A stretch of DNA of 64,000 nt, from contig OY282431.1 of the NCBI GenBank assembly GCA_958296035.1, positions 3,332,037 through 3,396,036 of the forward strand, given 5' to 3'. Below the pieces are notes generated by a model that was not told where the DNA came from, searched no databases, and saw only the letters and a program-made list of their open reading frames with translations. Of this stretch, positions 1-8,039 are shown piece by piece. The number at the start of each line of letters is the position of its first letter. Within the stretch, counting starts at the first letter, position 1. Both the position numbers and the translations under genes were made by a program. This stretch comes from Paracoccaceae bacterium. Lineage in GTDB: Bacteria; Pseudomonadota; Alphaproteobacteria; Rhodobacterales; Rhodobacteraceae.

Positions 1-191
1 TCTCTAAGCGCCTCGCGCACCGGCACCCTGCTAACGCCCAGTTCGGCGGCAAGTCGCTGTTCAATCAGTCGAAAGTTGGGTGGCAGGGCTCCTTTTGCAA
101 TTGCCTTTACCAGTTGGTCAACGACATCGTCGGCAATAGACTTGCGACGGATTGGCTGTACAAAGTCTCGTAGTCTGATTCTTGCTGCCAT
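1..191 (-). CDS. GntR-family transcriptional regulator (N-terminal part, runs off the window)
   Basis: Only the first 63 codons are inside the window. The translation from ATG 191 begins MAARIRLRDFVQPIRRKSIA and continues with a winged helix-turn-helix containing the pattern LIEQRLAAELGVSRVPVREA, which is the recognition-helix signature of GntR/FadR-type (FCD) repressors. An in-frame ATG at 200 is an alternative start. The gene is divergent from the SMP-30 gene, with a palindromic TGTATACA between them, so it probably controls that gene and perhaps the ABC importer beyond. The effector-binding domain lies outside the window, so FCD versus UTRA type cannot be checked. Confidence 0.85.
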   Translation of the reverse strand, partial: MAARIRLRDFVQPIRRKSIADDVVDQLVKAIAKGALPPNFRLIEQRLAAELGVSRVPVREALR

Positions 192-210
192 GCAGAGCAT
201 TGTATGGCAG

Positions 211-218
211 TGTATACA
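211..218. promoter_or_regulatory. Possible GntR operator between divergent genes
   Basis: TGTATACA is a perfect 8-base palindrome placed between the start of the GntR gene (191 or 200) and the SMP-30 start (264). FCD-type GntR regulators often bind short palindromes containing a GTATAC core in divergent spacers. The link to this regulator is an inference from position and symmetry. Confidence 0.4.
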
Positions 219-263
219 GTATGTAAACTAGTGGTATTTTGTATTCCGATTGAGATTCAGGCG

Positions 264-1136
264 ATGCGACTTGATCACCTACACGAAAACCTTGGTGTCG
301 CCATGCTGGCGGAGTCGCCGCTCTGGCTAGATGACCTGCAGGAATTCCTGTGGCTGGATTTGCTGGGGAGGTGCGTCCACCGCCTTGATCCCACAACCGG
401 CTGTATGCGGACAATTGTTTCCGCATTCGAAGAGAATCTTGCCTGTGCAGTCAAGTGTACCAACGGCAGGGTTCTGCTTGTCTCGGCCTCCGCCTTCTGG
501 TTTCTTGACCCTGGCAGCGGGAAGGTCACCAGTGCCGGCACCCCCTTGCGTCCCCGTTCCGGCACCTGCTTTAATGATGGCAAGGTTGCGCCGGATGGTG
601 CCCTCTGGATTGGATCCTCGGATATTGACGAAGTCGAGCCCCTTGGATCACTGTTTCGAATCAAGGATGGCCACTTGTCGACCGTCGATCATGGCTTTGC
701 TGTTGCCAACGGTCCGGCTTTTTCTCCCGACGGGCGATTTGCGTATTTCGCCGACACTTTGGCGGGAAATTTGCTCCGGTATGGTCTCGACGCGTCCGGC
801 GAGCCTGACAGCAGAGTGCATTTTGCTTCCGTCCCGCCAGAGGACGGATATCCTGATGGCCTCACAGTTGACGCAACTGGCCGAATTTTCAGCGCCCACT
901 GGCAAGGATCGCGAATTACGGTCTACAGCAACAACGGGCAAGTCCTGGATCAGATTCGCTTCGGTCTCGACAACATCACCTCCTGTGCATTTGGTGGCAA
1001 AGCCCATGACTTGCTGATCGTCTCGGCAGCAGGACGGGAAACAGGGGACTCTCCTCATCTGCTGACGAAGGAGGGCGGCGTCTACCTGCTGGCATGCGGT
1101 AGCAAGGGGATTTCCGAACCCGTTTTTCGGGTTTGA
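264..1136 (+). CDS. SMP-30/gluconolactonase/LRE family protein
   Basis: This 290-residue protein has the six-bladed propeller pattern of SMP-30/gluconolactonases, which hydrolyse sugar lactones with a divalent metal. Visible family blocks are AESPLW near residue 16 (metal-binding Glu17), NDGKVAPDGALWIGS near 103, ANGPAFSPDGRFAYFADT near 145 and YPDGLTVD near 195. An upstream in-frame ATG at 204 would place the start inside the presumed operator, so I prefer ATG 264, where the family homology begins. The gene is divergent from a GntR regulator and lies upstream of a taurine-type ABC importer, which suggests a catabolic locus for a small organic substrate. The substrate cannot be read from the sequence. 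Confidence 0.85.
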   Translation: MRLDHLHENLGVAMLAESPLWLDDLQEFLWLDLLGRCVHRLDPTTGCMRTIVSAFEENLACAVKCTNGRVLLVSASAFWFLDPGSGKVTSAGTPLRPRSGTCFNDGKVAPDGALWIGSSDIDEVEPLGSLFRIKDGHLSTVDHGFAVANGPAFSPDGRFAYFADTLAGNLLRYGLDASGEPDSRVHFASVPPEDGYPDGLTVDATGRIFSAHWQGSRITVYSNNGQVLDQIRFGLDNITSCAFGGKAHDLLIVSAAGRETGDSPHLLTKEGGVYLLACGSKGISEPVFRV

Positions 1137-1600
1137 GCGAGCAGCAATTCTATGGCGTTGGGGGACACACCATGCCGAGCGGGTCTTGAGCGTCGCAATT
1201 GCTGTCGGTCAGCCATGGGGGCGGCTGGATGAAGTCCTGTATCGGGGGATGGCTCTGCTGCCACGCAGATAGTAATCCCGCGACCTTTCCGAGATCGGGA
1301 ATCCCGGCAGAATGGTATGTCTTGCATGCTTGGCAATGGCATGGGGCAACGTGGTCAAGCTGTCGAAGGCGCTACCGGAAGCCGGGTCAAAGTCGGCCCA
1401 CGGTGTTGGTCAAATGTGCATGAAAACGGTTTTCGTCATGAAAGAAACGACCGGCTTTCAACCACCGGGAAATCCTGCTGGCACAGGAAAACCAACTGTG
1501 TTAGGTTGTTCGTGCGGCCATGCCGCACGTGACGTTGATGCCCCAAGGGTAGTTCGGCGCGCGCACTTATCGTTACAAAAATCAATTATGGAAATATAGG
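1137..1600. other. 464-base spacer upstream of the ABC importer
   Basis: I see no convincing gene here. Short open frames lack recognisable features. The stretch presumably carries the promoter of the downstream importer operon, but no clear -35/-10 pair or operator stands out. Confidence 0.5.
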
Positions 1601-2608
1601 ATGAAACTTTTCAGGTTCGCTTTGGGGCTTGTGGCAACCGCTGCAACCTTCGTCATGGGTGTAGCAGCTCCGGCCCAAAGCCAGATGGACGAAATTACCG
1701 TCGCCTACTTCCTGGAGTGGCCGATGCCATTCCAGTATGCAAAGGTTAATGGAACCTATGATGAAGAACTTGGTGTCACCGTCAAGTGGGTCAGTTTTGA
1801 CACAGGCACCGCCATGTCGGCTGCGATGGCTTCGGGAGATGTTCATATCGCAGTGAGCCAGGGGGTGCCGCCATTTGTAGTTGCGACCTCGGCTGGACAA
1901 GATATTCAAATCGTAGATGTGGCGGTCTCCTACTCGGACAACGACAACTGCGTGGTTGCCGAAGCATTGGAAATAGACGCCGATTCCGCGTTGGAACTTG
2001 AAGGCAAGAAGGTTGCCGTACCGCTCGGAACGGCGGCGCATTACGGCTTCTTGAGCCAAATGACTCATTTCGGCGTCGATATCTCAACGCTTGACATTGT
2101 CGACCAGGCACCCGCCGAAGGTGCAGTGTCGCTGGCACAGGGCGACGTCGACATGGCTTGCGGCTGGGGCGGCGGACTCCGGCGAATGGTCGAATTCGGC
2201 AATATCCTGCTTACAGGTGCAGAGAAGGAAGAATTGGGGATCCTGGTGTTCGACGTAACCTCGTCCCCGGCTGGTTTTTTGGCTGAAAACAGCGAACTCG
2301 TAGCCAAGTTCCTCAAGGTTACGGCCGACGCCAACGCCCAGTGGAATTCAGGCGACAACGCTCACATGGTTGAAGCTATTGCTACCGACGCCGGAATGGA
2401 TGCCGAGGCAACTTTGACCACCATGGCAACTTTCAAGTTTCCGAGTGTCGAAGACCAGTTGTCTGCAAAATGGCTAGGCGGAGGTGCCCAGTCCTTCATG
2501 AAGGGTGTTGCGGATATCTTCGTTACCGCCGGTTCAATCGACAGCGCACTCGGCTCCTATGAGGATGCTGTAAACGTGGGCCCCCTCACGTCGGCTTCGG
2601 AAATGTAA
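1601..2608 (+). CDS. ABC transporter periplasmic substrate-binding protein, TauA/SsuA-like
   Basis: The 335-residue product has a Sec signal peptide (about residues 1-27, ending in the AQS region) and then a periplasmic binding fold of the nitrate/sulfonate/taurine type. Family-like features are the EITVAYFLEWPMPFQYAK entry strand, the GDVHIAVSQGVPPFVVA segment, LEGKKVAVPLGTAAHYGFL and the GDVDMACGWGG loop. It is the first gene of a three-gene importer with an ATPase and a permease. Taurine is the best guess from similarity to TauA, but other sulfonates, amines or nitriles are handled by relatives, so the substrate is open. Confidence 0.85.
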   Translation: MKLFRFALGLVATAATFVMGVAAPAQSQMDEITVAYFLEWPMPFQYAKVNGTYDEELGVTVKWVSFDTGTAMSAAMASGDVHIAVSQGVPPFVVATSAGQDIQIVDVAVSYSDNDNCVVAEALEIDADSALELEGKKVAVPLGTAAHYGFLSQMTHFGVDISTLDIVDQAPAEGAVSLAQGDVDMACGWGGGLRRMVEFGNILLTGAEKEELGILVFDVTSSPAGFLAENSELVAKFLKVTADANAQWNSGDNAHMVEAIATDAGMDAEATLTTMATFKFPSVEDQLSAKWLGGGAQSFMKGVADIFVTAGSIDSALGSYEDAVNVGPLTSASEM

Positions 2609-2618
2609 TTTCAACTGT

Positions 2619-2653
2619 ATCGGCGGTCTACCGTTGCAAGGGCGACCGCCGAT
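2619..2653 (+). promoter_or_regulatory. Intercistronic hairpin after the binding-protein gene
   Basis: A perfect 10-bp stem pairs 2619-2628 (ATCGGCGGTC) with 2644-2653, with a 15-base loop, in the short gap between the binding-protein gene and its ATPase gene. There is no T-run. Such hairpins commonly protect the upstream mRNA segment from 3' exonucleases, so that binding protein is made in excess over the membrane parts. Confidence 0.65.
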
Positions 2654-2670
2654 CTACAAGGTATGTGCTT

Positions 2671-3483
2671 ATGGACAATTCAGGTCTCGTCATTGACGAC
2701 GTCTCGATGCGTTTTGATCTGCCTAACGGAAGTTTCGTGCAGGCCCTCCAGAACGTGTCACTCAATATTCTTGCCGGCGAGCTGATGAGCGTGCTCGGCC
2801 CCTCGGGTTGCGGCAAGACAACTTTTCTCAACATAATTGCTGGCTTCATGGCGCCGACTGAAGGCCAGATCAGGCTCAACGGAAATGCTGTTTCCGGTCC
2901 CAGTCAGGAACGGGGAATGGTATTTCAGCAAGGCGCCCTGTTCGAGTGGATGGACGTGCGAAAGAATGTTTCTTTCGGTCCACGCATGAACAGTGTCCCC
3001 AAGGATGAAATCGACCGGCGCGTTGACCATCTTCTTGACATCGTCGGATTGAGCGACTTCAAGGAAAAGGCGATCTACGAATTGTCCGGCGGTATGCAGC
3101 AACGGGTTGCATTGGCCCGCTGTCTTGCCAACGATCCTGATGTCATCCTCATGGATGAACCGCTGGGAGCACTAGACGCGCTTACCCGGGAAAAAATGCA
3201 GGGTCTGGTTCTGAGATTGTGGAAGGACACCGGCAAGACAATCATTCTCATTACACACTCGGTCGAGGAAGCCCTGCTGCTCGGTGAAAGGCTGCTGGTA
3301 ATGGCACCGCGGCCGGGTCGCATTCACAAGGAATACCGACTACCCTTCGCTGAATTAGGGGTTGGGGCCGATCTCCGTGAGATCAAGCAGATTGAAGGAT
3401 ATGCAGATGCCCGTGAAGAGATCCTTTCCATGATCTGGGACATGGAAGAAGAGATCATGGGCCGGGCGGAGGAAGCAGCATGA
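2671..3483 (+). CDS. ABC transporter ATP-binding protein, TauB/SsuB-like
   Basis: The ATPase powers uptake of the substrate captured by the upstream binding protein. All motifs are intact: Walker A GPSGCGKTT at about 43-51, a Q-loop, signature LSGGMQQRVALAR near 138, Walker B VILMDEPLGALD near 158 and the switch His in ITHSVEEA. The length of 270 residues is normal for TauB/SsuB. I use ATG 2671, which has AAGG about 9 bases upstream, over the GTG two codons earlier at 2665. The stop overlaps the start of the permease gene by four bases, showing tight translational coupling. Confidence 0.92.
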   Translation: MDNSGLVIDDVSMRFDLPNGSFVQALQNVSLNILAGELMSVLGPSGCGKTTFLNIIAGFMAPTEGQIRLNGNAVSGPSQERGMVFQQGALFEWMDVRKNVSFGPRMNSVPKDEIDRRVDHLLDIVGLSDFKEKAIYELSGGMQQRVALARCLANDPDVILMDEPLGALDALTREKMQGLVLRLWKDTGKTIILITHSVEEALLLGERLLVMAPRPGRIHKEYRLPFAELGVGADLREIKQIEGYADAREEILSMIWDMEEEIMGRAEEAA

Positions 3484-4754
3484 CCGGCATCATTCTTCTT
3501 GTGGTTTATGCGGTGGTATTTACCGCCGGCTTCTTTGTGGTCAGGGCCATATCCCGGCATCTGATCAAGCGTGTTGACTACACGTCGCTCAAGACCGTTA
3601 CCTTCGGCGATGAAAGTGCCGTGACTGCCGACCGTACTGCATCGGTTATTTCGGTCGTGACGATCTTCCTGCTGTGGGGTGCCTTTACGGGGTCCATCCT
3701 GACGCCGATCCATGCACCTCCACCCTTCGAGGGCGACACCAGCTTCGAGTATACCGCCGAAAGCGCCGATGGTGATCGCGACACCGCCACCGTCCTGGTC
3801 AGGGTATTCCGGGTCGGTGAAGAGGTCGAATCCCCGATCCTGGAGCCTGGTGATGGCTGGGCCAAGAACGATGTGGCCGAAGTCGGCGCGTGGCGTTCCA
3901 AACTCATCCGGGTCGACAACAACGACGAAATCACAAAGTCCGACGGGGCGCGCATCGTGGCAGTCGACGGGCAGGCTATTGAGCCCGGCGGCGCAGTCGA
4001 AGTTGCCGACGGCCGGATCACCATGACACCGAAGGGCACCCTGAACTTCATTCCGGCCAAGGGGCTGCAGATGGAGCCTATCTGGCTGCCGGCACCCGAG
4101 GCGGTGTTTAGCCGGTTCATTGACATAACCAGTGGAGGCTACCAGAATTTCAGCCTGCTCGAACACCTTGGCTACTCGTTGTTCCGCGTCATTGCGGGCT
4201 TTGTGTTCGGCGCCCTGGTGGGCATACCGCTTGGCTACGCAATGGGTCTTTCAAACTGGTTCAGAGGCTGGTTTGACCCGATTGTCGAATTCATGCGCCC
4301 GGTGCCACCTCTGGCATTGATACCACTTGTAATCATCTGGGCAGGCATTGGCGAGGTGGGCAAGATCATACTTCTGTTCCTTGCAGCGTTGTGGATCATG
4401 ACCATAGCAGCCCGCGCAGGTGTCTCGGGTGTTCAGATTTCCAAGGTTCATGCGGCATTTTCATTGGGGGCCTCAAGGAGTCAGATCATGCGCCACGTGA
4501 TCATCCCGAACTCCTTGCCGGAGATCTTCACGGGCGCCCGTGTTGCCATGGGCGTGTGTTGGGGAACTGTGGTTGCCGCAGAGCTTGTTGCCGCAGAGGT
4601 TGGCGCAGGCATGATGATCATGGTTGCCTCGAAGTTCCAGTTGACCGATATCGTCATCATGGGCATCATTCTGATTGGCGTGATTGGCTACGGAATTGAC
4701 ATACTGATGCGGATGGCCGAGCGGCGTCTGGTGCCATGGAAGGGCCGCGGCTAA
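3480..4754 (+). CDS. ABC transporter permease, TauC-like, with a large periplasmic insertion
   Basis: The C-terminal ~200 residues are a standard BPD_transp_1 permease: several membrane helices and the EAA-type coupling loop GASRSQIMRHVIIPNSLPE near residue 331. The protein is 424 residues, about 150 longer than ordinary TauC/SsuC. The extra part lies between an N-terminal membrane helix (residues 1-20), a second helix (about 55-75) and the permease core, and forms a soluble, Thr/Val/Asp-rich segment (about 76-205). It reads like a beta-sandwich, with repeats of the type VAVDGQAIEPGGAVEVADG and GTLNFIPAKG resembling cadherin/VCBS-like domains. It should face the periplasm and may help dock the binding protein. 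The gene overlaps the ATPase gene by four bases. Confidence 0.88.
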   Translation: MTGIILLVVYAVVFTAGFFVVRAISRHLIKRVDYTSLKTVTFGDESAVTADRTASVISVVTIFLLWGAFTGSILTPIHAPPPFEGDTSFEYTAESADGDRDTATVLVRVFRVGEEVESPILEPGDGWAKNDVAEVGAWRSKLIRVDNNDEITKSDGARIVAVDGQAIEPGGAVEVADGRITMTPKGTLNFIPAKGLQMEPIWLPAPEAVFSRFIDITSGGYQNFSLLEHLGYSLFRVIAGFVFGALVGIPLGYAMGLSNWFRGWFDPIVEFMRPVPPLALIPLVIIWAGIGEVGKIILLFLAALWIMTIAARAGVSGVQISKVHAAFSLGASRSQIMRHVIIPNSLPEIFTGARVAMGVCWGTVVAAELVAAEVGAGMMIMVASKFQLTDIVIMGIILIGVIGYGIDILMRMAERRLVPWKGRG

Positions 4755-4773
4755 CGTAACGAATGAACAAATC

Positions 4774-4818
4774 AAGGCGGGGGTGAAAACGGGGTTTCAC
4801 CCCGCTATTCCCGCCTTT
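4774..4818 (+). terminator. Nested stem-loop terminator of the importer operon
   Basis: A 9-bp stem pairs 4780-4788 (GGGGTGAAA) with 4795-4803. An outer pairing AAGGCGGG (4774-4781) with CCCGCCTT (4810-4817) is also possible. It lies 20 bases after the permease stop and ends in a short T stretch, so it is a good candidate rho-independent terminator. Confidence 0.7.
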
Positions 4819-5154
4819 CCGACATGGCGAATTCATTGCTCTCGCAGTCGGAAGAGCAATTCACGCCCATCTCCCCATAAGCCAGCAACCACTGACAATC
4901 GGACTTCGGACCAATTGTGTACCGCTTCTGTGAACCTTTTGTACAGGAACTCACACAGGCCGATATCATCAAGGCTGCAAGGCGCAGGACCTCCCCTGCA
5001 TCACTCAAGTCACTGATAACTCCTGACTTTGCCAACCACGGCCTGATGTGGGGCAACTGAATATCAAGGGCGCGACCTGGAAGGTGCTACACCGGAAACG
5101 GCAAGCTGTATGGCGGAATCCGGAGCAGCGGTTGGCGGTCATGACCCGAAGGAG
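4819..5154. other. Spacer leading into the group II intron tail
   Basis: No gene is recognised here. The last part (about 5085-5154) could be the 3' flank of intron domain IV, because it abuts a clear domain V. No reverse transcriptase reading frame is present on either strand. Confidence 0.4.
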
Positions 5155-5225
5155 GAGCCGGATGCGTTAACGCGCACGTCCGGATCTGTGCGGGGGCGTC
5201 GGGCAATCGACGGCCCTACCGCGAC
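5155..5225 (+). mobile_element. Orphan group II intron 3' end (domains V and VI)
   Basis: Positions 5155-5188 form a 34-base domain V: it starts GAGCCGGATGCG, has a TTAA terminal loop and closes with CGCACGTCCGGATC, giving the usual long stem with the AGC catalytic triad near its 5' end. Directly after it, 5191-5225 folds as domain VI with stem CGTCG/CGACG and an unpaired A in CCCTACCGCGAC, the expected branch point 7 bases from a 3' end in ...GAC. No intron-encoded reverse transcriptase or 5' half is present in the window, so this is a truncated remnant. Confidence 0.75.
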
Positions 5226-5312
5226 GACTATGTATGCCTCAAACTGATCCTTTCGGTGCGCCATGAGGGTCTGTTCTTGAAGTTGATTCTGCATAGTGCT
5301 AGAGCCAAGCTA

Positions 5313-6098
5313 ATGTCTGATACACTTCTGATTATCGCCTCCCTTGGTGGCATCATTGTCCTGCTTTTCGGCTGGCAGATGAATGCCATGAATTCGCTCA
5401 AAAAGGACATAACCGAACTGCGCGAGGAGACACACTCCAGCATTGAGGGCTTGCGCGACGAGATGCACTCAAGCATTGCTGCCTTGCGCGACGAGATGCA
5501 CTCCAGCATTGCCGCCTTGCGCGACGAGATGCACTCCAGCAACGAGGCAATGCGTACGGACATGAACACCAGCATTGCTGCCTTGCGCGACGAGATGCAC
5601 TCCAGCATTGCCGCCTTGCGCGACGAGATGCACTCCAGCAACGAGGCAATGCGTACGGACATGAACACCAGCATTGCCGCCTTGCGCGACGAGATGAACT
5701 CCAGCAACGAGGTTATGCGTACGGACATGAACACCAGCATTGCCGCCTTGCGCGACGAGATGCACTCCAGCAACGAGGTTATGCGTACGGACATGAACAC
5801 CAGCATTGCTGCCTTGCGCGACGAGATGAACTCCAGCAACGAGGTTATGCGTACGGACTTGAACTCCAGCATTGCTGCCTTGCGCGACGAGATGCACTCC
5901 AGCAACGAGGTTATGCGTACGGACTTGAACTCCAGCACTGAGGCCTTGCGCGAGGATATCGCGGAACTGCGCAAGGATATTTCAGGGCTCGCCGAGCGTG
6001 TCGCCCGCATAGAGGGAATGCTGGTCGGGCCCCTGACACATCTGGGGCTTGCCCCCAGATTCAGCGAGGAGCAGCCAAGGGAGGTTGGCCAGGCCTGA
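5313..6098 (+). CDS. Membrane-anchored coiled-coil protein built from 11-residue repeats
   Basis: The protein starts with one hydrophobic helix (about residues 3-20, LLIIASLGGIIVLLFGW) and continues with about fifteen hendecad units. Two unit types alternate: IAALRDEMHSS and NEAMRTDMNTS or close variants. A hendecad period gives a long, nearly straight coiled coil. The tail (AELRKDISGLAERVARIEGML) resembles the end of DUF1640/XhlA-like small coiled-coil proteins. At the DNA level the repeats are near-identical 33-mers. ATG 5313 places the hydrophobic helix at the N-terminus; an in-frame ATG at 5256 is possible but has no ribosome site. The function is unknown; a tethered cell-envelope spacer is plausible. 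Confidence 0.7.
   Translation: MSDTLLIIASLGGIIVLLFGWQMNAMNSLKKDITELREETHSSIEGLRDEMHSSIAALRDEMHSSIAALRDEMHSSNEAMRTDMNTSIAALRDEMHSSIAALRDEMHSSNEAMRTDMNTSIAALRDEMNSSNEVMRTDMNTSIAALRDEMHSSNEVMRTDMNTSIAALRDEMNSSNEVMRTDLNSSIAALRDEMHSSNEVMRTDLNSSTEALREDIAELRKDISGLAERVARIEGMLVGPLTHLGLAPRFSEEQPREVGQA
5455..5945 (+). repeat. Tandem 33-bp repeat array inside the coiled-coil gene
   Basis: Roughly fifteen copies of a 33-base unit, of which the core is GCGACGAGATGCACTCCAGC or a sister unit containing GCGTACGGACATGAACACC, run in frame. Blocks of two units recur almost unchanged, so the array has grown by recent slippage or unequal recombination. It is likely variable in length between strains. Confidence 0.85.
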
Positions 6099-7222
6099 AG
6101 CAGCAGTGCAGTTGTCGGCAACGGTTGTTATACGTACGGGTCGGCTCTGTTTGTGATGCGGTATGGTCAAGTTGACCGGATGTCGACGCCGATCCTGGTC
6201 TGCAGGGACGTGTACAGGGCATGTCACCGCCATGAGGTTGATCTTATTCTCCGGTAGCTTTCGCCATCGGTACCGTGGTCTGCGCGTTGCCCCGGCAGGT
6301 GGTAAACAGTGGTGGCCGGAGAGCTTCAAAGCCTGTCTGATCCGGGCTACCAAAGCATTGCGTTCATATCACCATCCTGTTCCACGCGGCCTGCAATCCG
6401 AAACCCGGCAGGTGCCGAAAGTCCAGAGCGCGCAACCCCCGGTGTGCATGAGCAGAAGATGAGCGGGTCACAAAACAGCGGTCTGAACCAACTGGCAGGC
6501 CACAGGGCAGCACGATGCACCCGTCCCGCGAAGCGAGTTCATCACCACCATCTATCCTGACCCGGTGGTGCCGGATTGAACCCTGGACCATCAGTTCATT
6601 ATGTCCATATACAAATCTGCCTGTTCGAGCCACAGGCCCCATTGACCAACTGGAATTGTGGTTGTTCCCAGCGATGGAAAATGATTCACAACTACGTGCA
6701 TTGAGCCATTAGACCCATTCAATTCGTACATTGGAGATGGAAGAGTACTGCGAGGCCTGGATAGTGCTTTTGATGTACGAAGGAAAAATCGTGAACTTGA
6801 TGTGCAATTTGCTGAGAGTGATGAGTACAGAGGTGTACAGCATTTCCGATATCATGAAGAGGCGAAAGCAGTGGCCCACCGGCCTTTGAGCCTTGAGCAA
6901 GAATGCCACGAAATAGAATGGAAAGTACTCGTGGCATGCCCGTATGTTGATGTATATCCTGTACTTCTGCGAGGCGGACAATGCTACGTGCTGAAGTCTT
7001 GGCGACAAGGGTGCAGGATTGGGCCAACTGGGCCTTTCGTTAGATTCCTGGTAGTTACCCCTGCAGAATGCTGGGCACCACACCACGCTCTTAAGCCTGC
7101 CCCCAGCAATTGGAGGACTGGACTCACAAGAGATGCGTGAATCCTTTCGCAAGGAAGAGGGACCCTTTCGGATACTGGCATTGAGGTACCAGGTTCCCGA
7201 AAAGTGGCTCGTCCGGCCAGCA
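6099..7222. other. 1.1-kb stretch without a recognisable gene
   Basis: Open frames up to about 147 codons occur (for example 6709-7152 minus and 6802-7140 plus), but none has a domain, signal peptide or good ribosome site that I recognise, and they overlap each other. I take this as decayed or intergenic DNA next to an IS5 remnant. No tRNA fold was found. Confidence 0.4.
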
Positions 7223-7500
7223 TCACAGCCACAACATCACAATACTCGTCAATGTACAGGCCGAATGGAACAGCTCTGTGCAACGATCATAAGGCATTTC
7301 TATGCGACGCCAGTCCTTCAGCCGCGCAGAACTGTTCCCAATGCGGTGCCCGGGACTTGTTGAGTACCTTGTCATGCACAATCTTCTCCTTGCGATTGCA
7401 ACTCGCCACAAGGCAGGTCTCAATGCCGTGCTCGCGCAGGCAGTCGCTGTCATAGCCAGCATTCTGGTGGCTGCCGAAGGCATGTCCCTGAACAGCTCTC
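7223..7500 (-). pseudogene. IS5-family transposase remnant (C-terminal part, frameshifted)
   Basis: Minus-strand translation gives two pieces of an IS5/IS427-type DDE transposase in different frames: first AGYDSDCLREHGIETCLV followed by NRKEKIVHDK, then the C-terminal block ARLKDWRRIEMPYDRC and FHSACTLTSIVMLWL ending at a stop at 7223. In intact members these are continuous (GYD...IPSR..., RIE..FGRLKDWRR.A.RYD). The catalytic N-terminal half is absent, so this is a dead fragment. Confidence 0.7.
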
Positions 7501-7601
7501 TGCCGCCACCGTGTATTTGCGTGTCAGTGGTTCTCCTATATCAGCGCGTCGCTGACTCCTGACTCGGGTGGTGCGCGCATGCAATGCGACGGGATACTCA
7601 A

Positions 7602-8039
7602 ATGTTCGATGATCACGTGAATCTGGTCAAGCTTTGCGTCGGGGTTCCCACGGTCGACACCCTCGTCGACTTGCAGACCAGAAGCATTAAGGAAGGTCGG
7701 TACGCGGTCCCGGAGCATGTTACCAGATACCGACCGAGAAGAGCCCTGGAAGTTCTCAATGGTGGTTCACTCTACTGGGTATTCAGAGGATACATTCAGG
7801 CACGGCAGAGAATTGTCGCGCTTGGTGAACGACCCTGTACCGACGGCATCACCCGCTGCGCCATCATTTTCGATCCCGAGATAATCCGCACCAAAGCCTA
7901 TCGCCGCCGGCCATTTCGAGGTTGGCGGTACCTTGCACCAGGAGACAGCCCTCCGGATCTGGACCGATCCGAATTGCGAAGACTGGAAAGGCTGTTCCGG
8001 GCAACACCAAGACGTCCCGACCAGCATCAACCGGATTGA
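7602..8039 (+). CDS. DUF1489 family protein
   Basis: This roughly 145-residue protein matches the alphaproteobacterial DUF1489 family. Characteristic blocks are NLVKLCVGV at the start, [52 protein letters not shown] and [16 protein letters not shown]. No biochemical role is established for the family. The start is taken at ATG 7602, where homology begins, although ATG 7584 is in frame. The 3' end overlaps the end of the convergent hisS gene by about 13 bases. Confidence 0.8.
   Translation: MFDDHVNLVKLCVGVPTVDTLVDLQTRSIKEGRYAVPEHVTRYRPRRALEVLNGGSLYWVFRGYIQARQRIVALGERPCTDGITRCAIIFDPEIIRTKAYRRRPFRGWRYLAPGDSPPDLDRSELRRLERLFRATPRRPDQHQPD

Noticed and set aside
3324..4166. A 280-codon minus-strand frame opposite the ABC ATPase and permease.
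   Set aside because: It has no recognisable features and overlaps two convincing genes.
5398..5897. Long minus-strand frames opposite the coiled-coil gene, with repetitive protein.
   Set aside because: They are antisense readings of the 33-bp repeat array; the plus frame has the membrane helix and sensible coiled-coil periodicity.
5455..5945. CRISPR array suggested by regular 33-base repeats.
   Set aside because: There are no unique spacers; the units are contiguous and in frame in a coding gene, and no cas genes are present.
6545..6660. Possible minus-strand tRNA, because GGTGCCGGATTGAACCC resembles a T-arm.
   Set aside because: The T-stem does not pair and no D-arm or anticodon arm can be placed.
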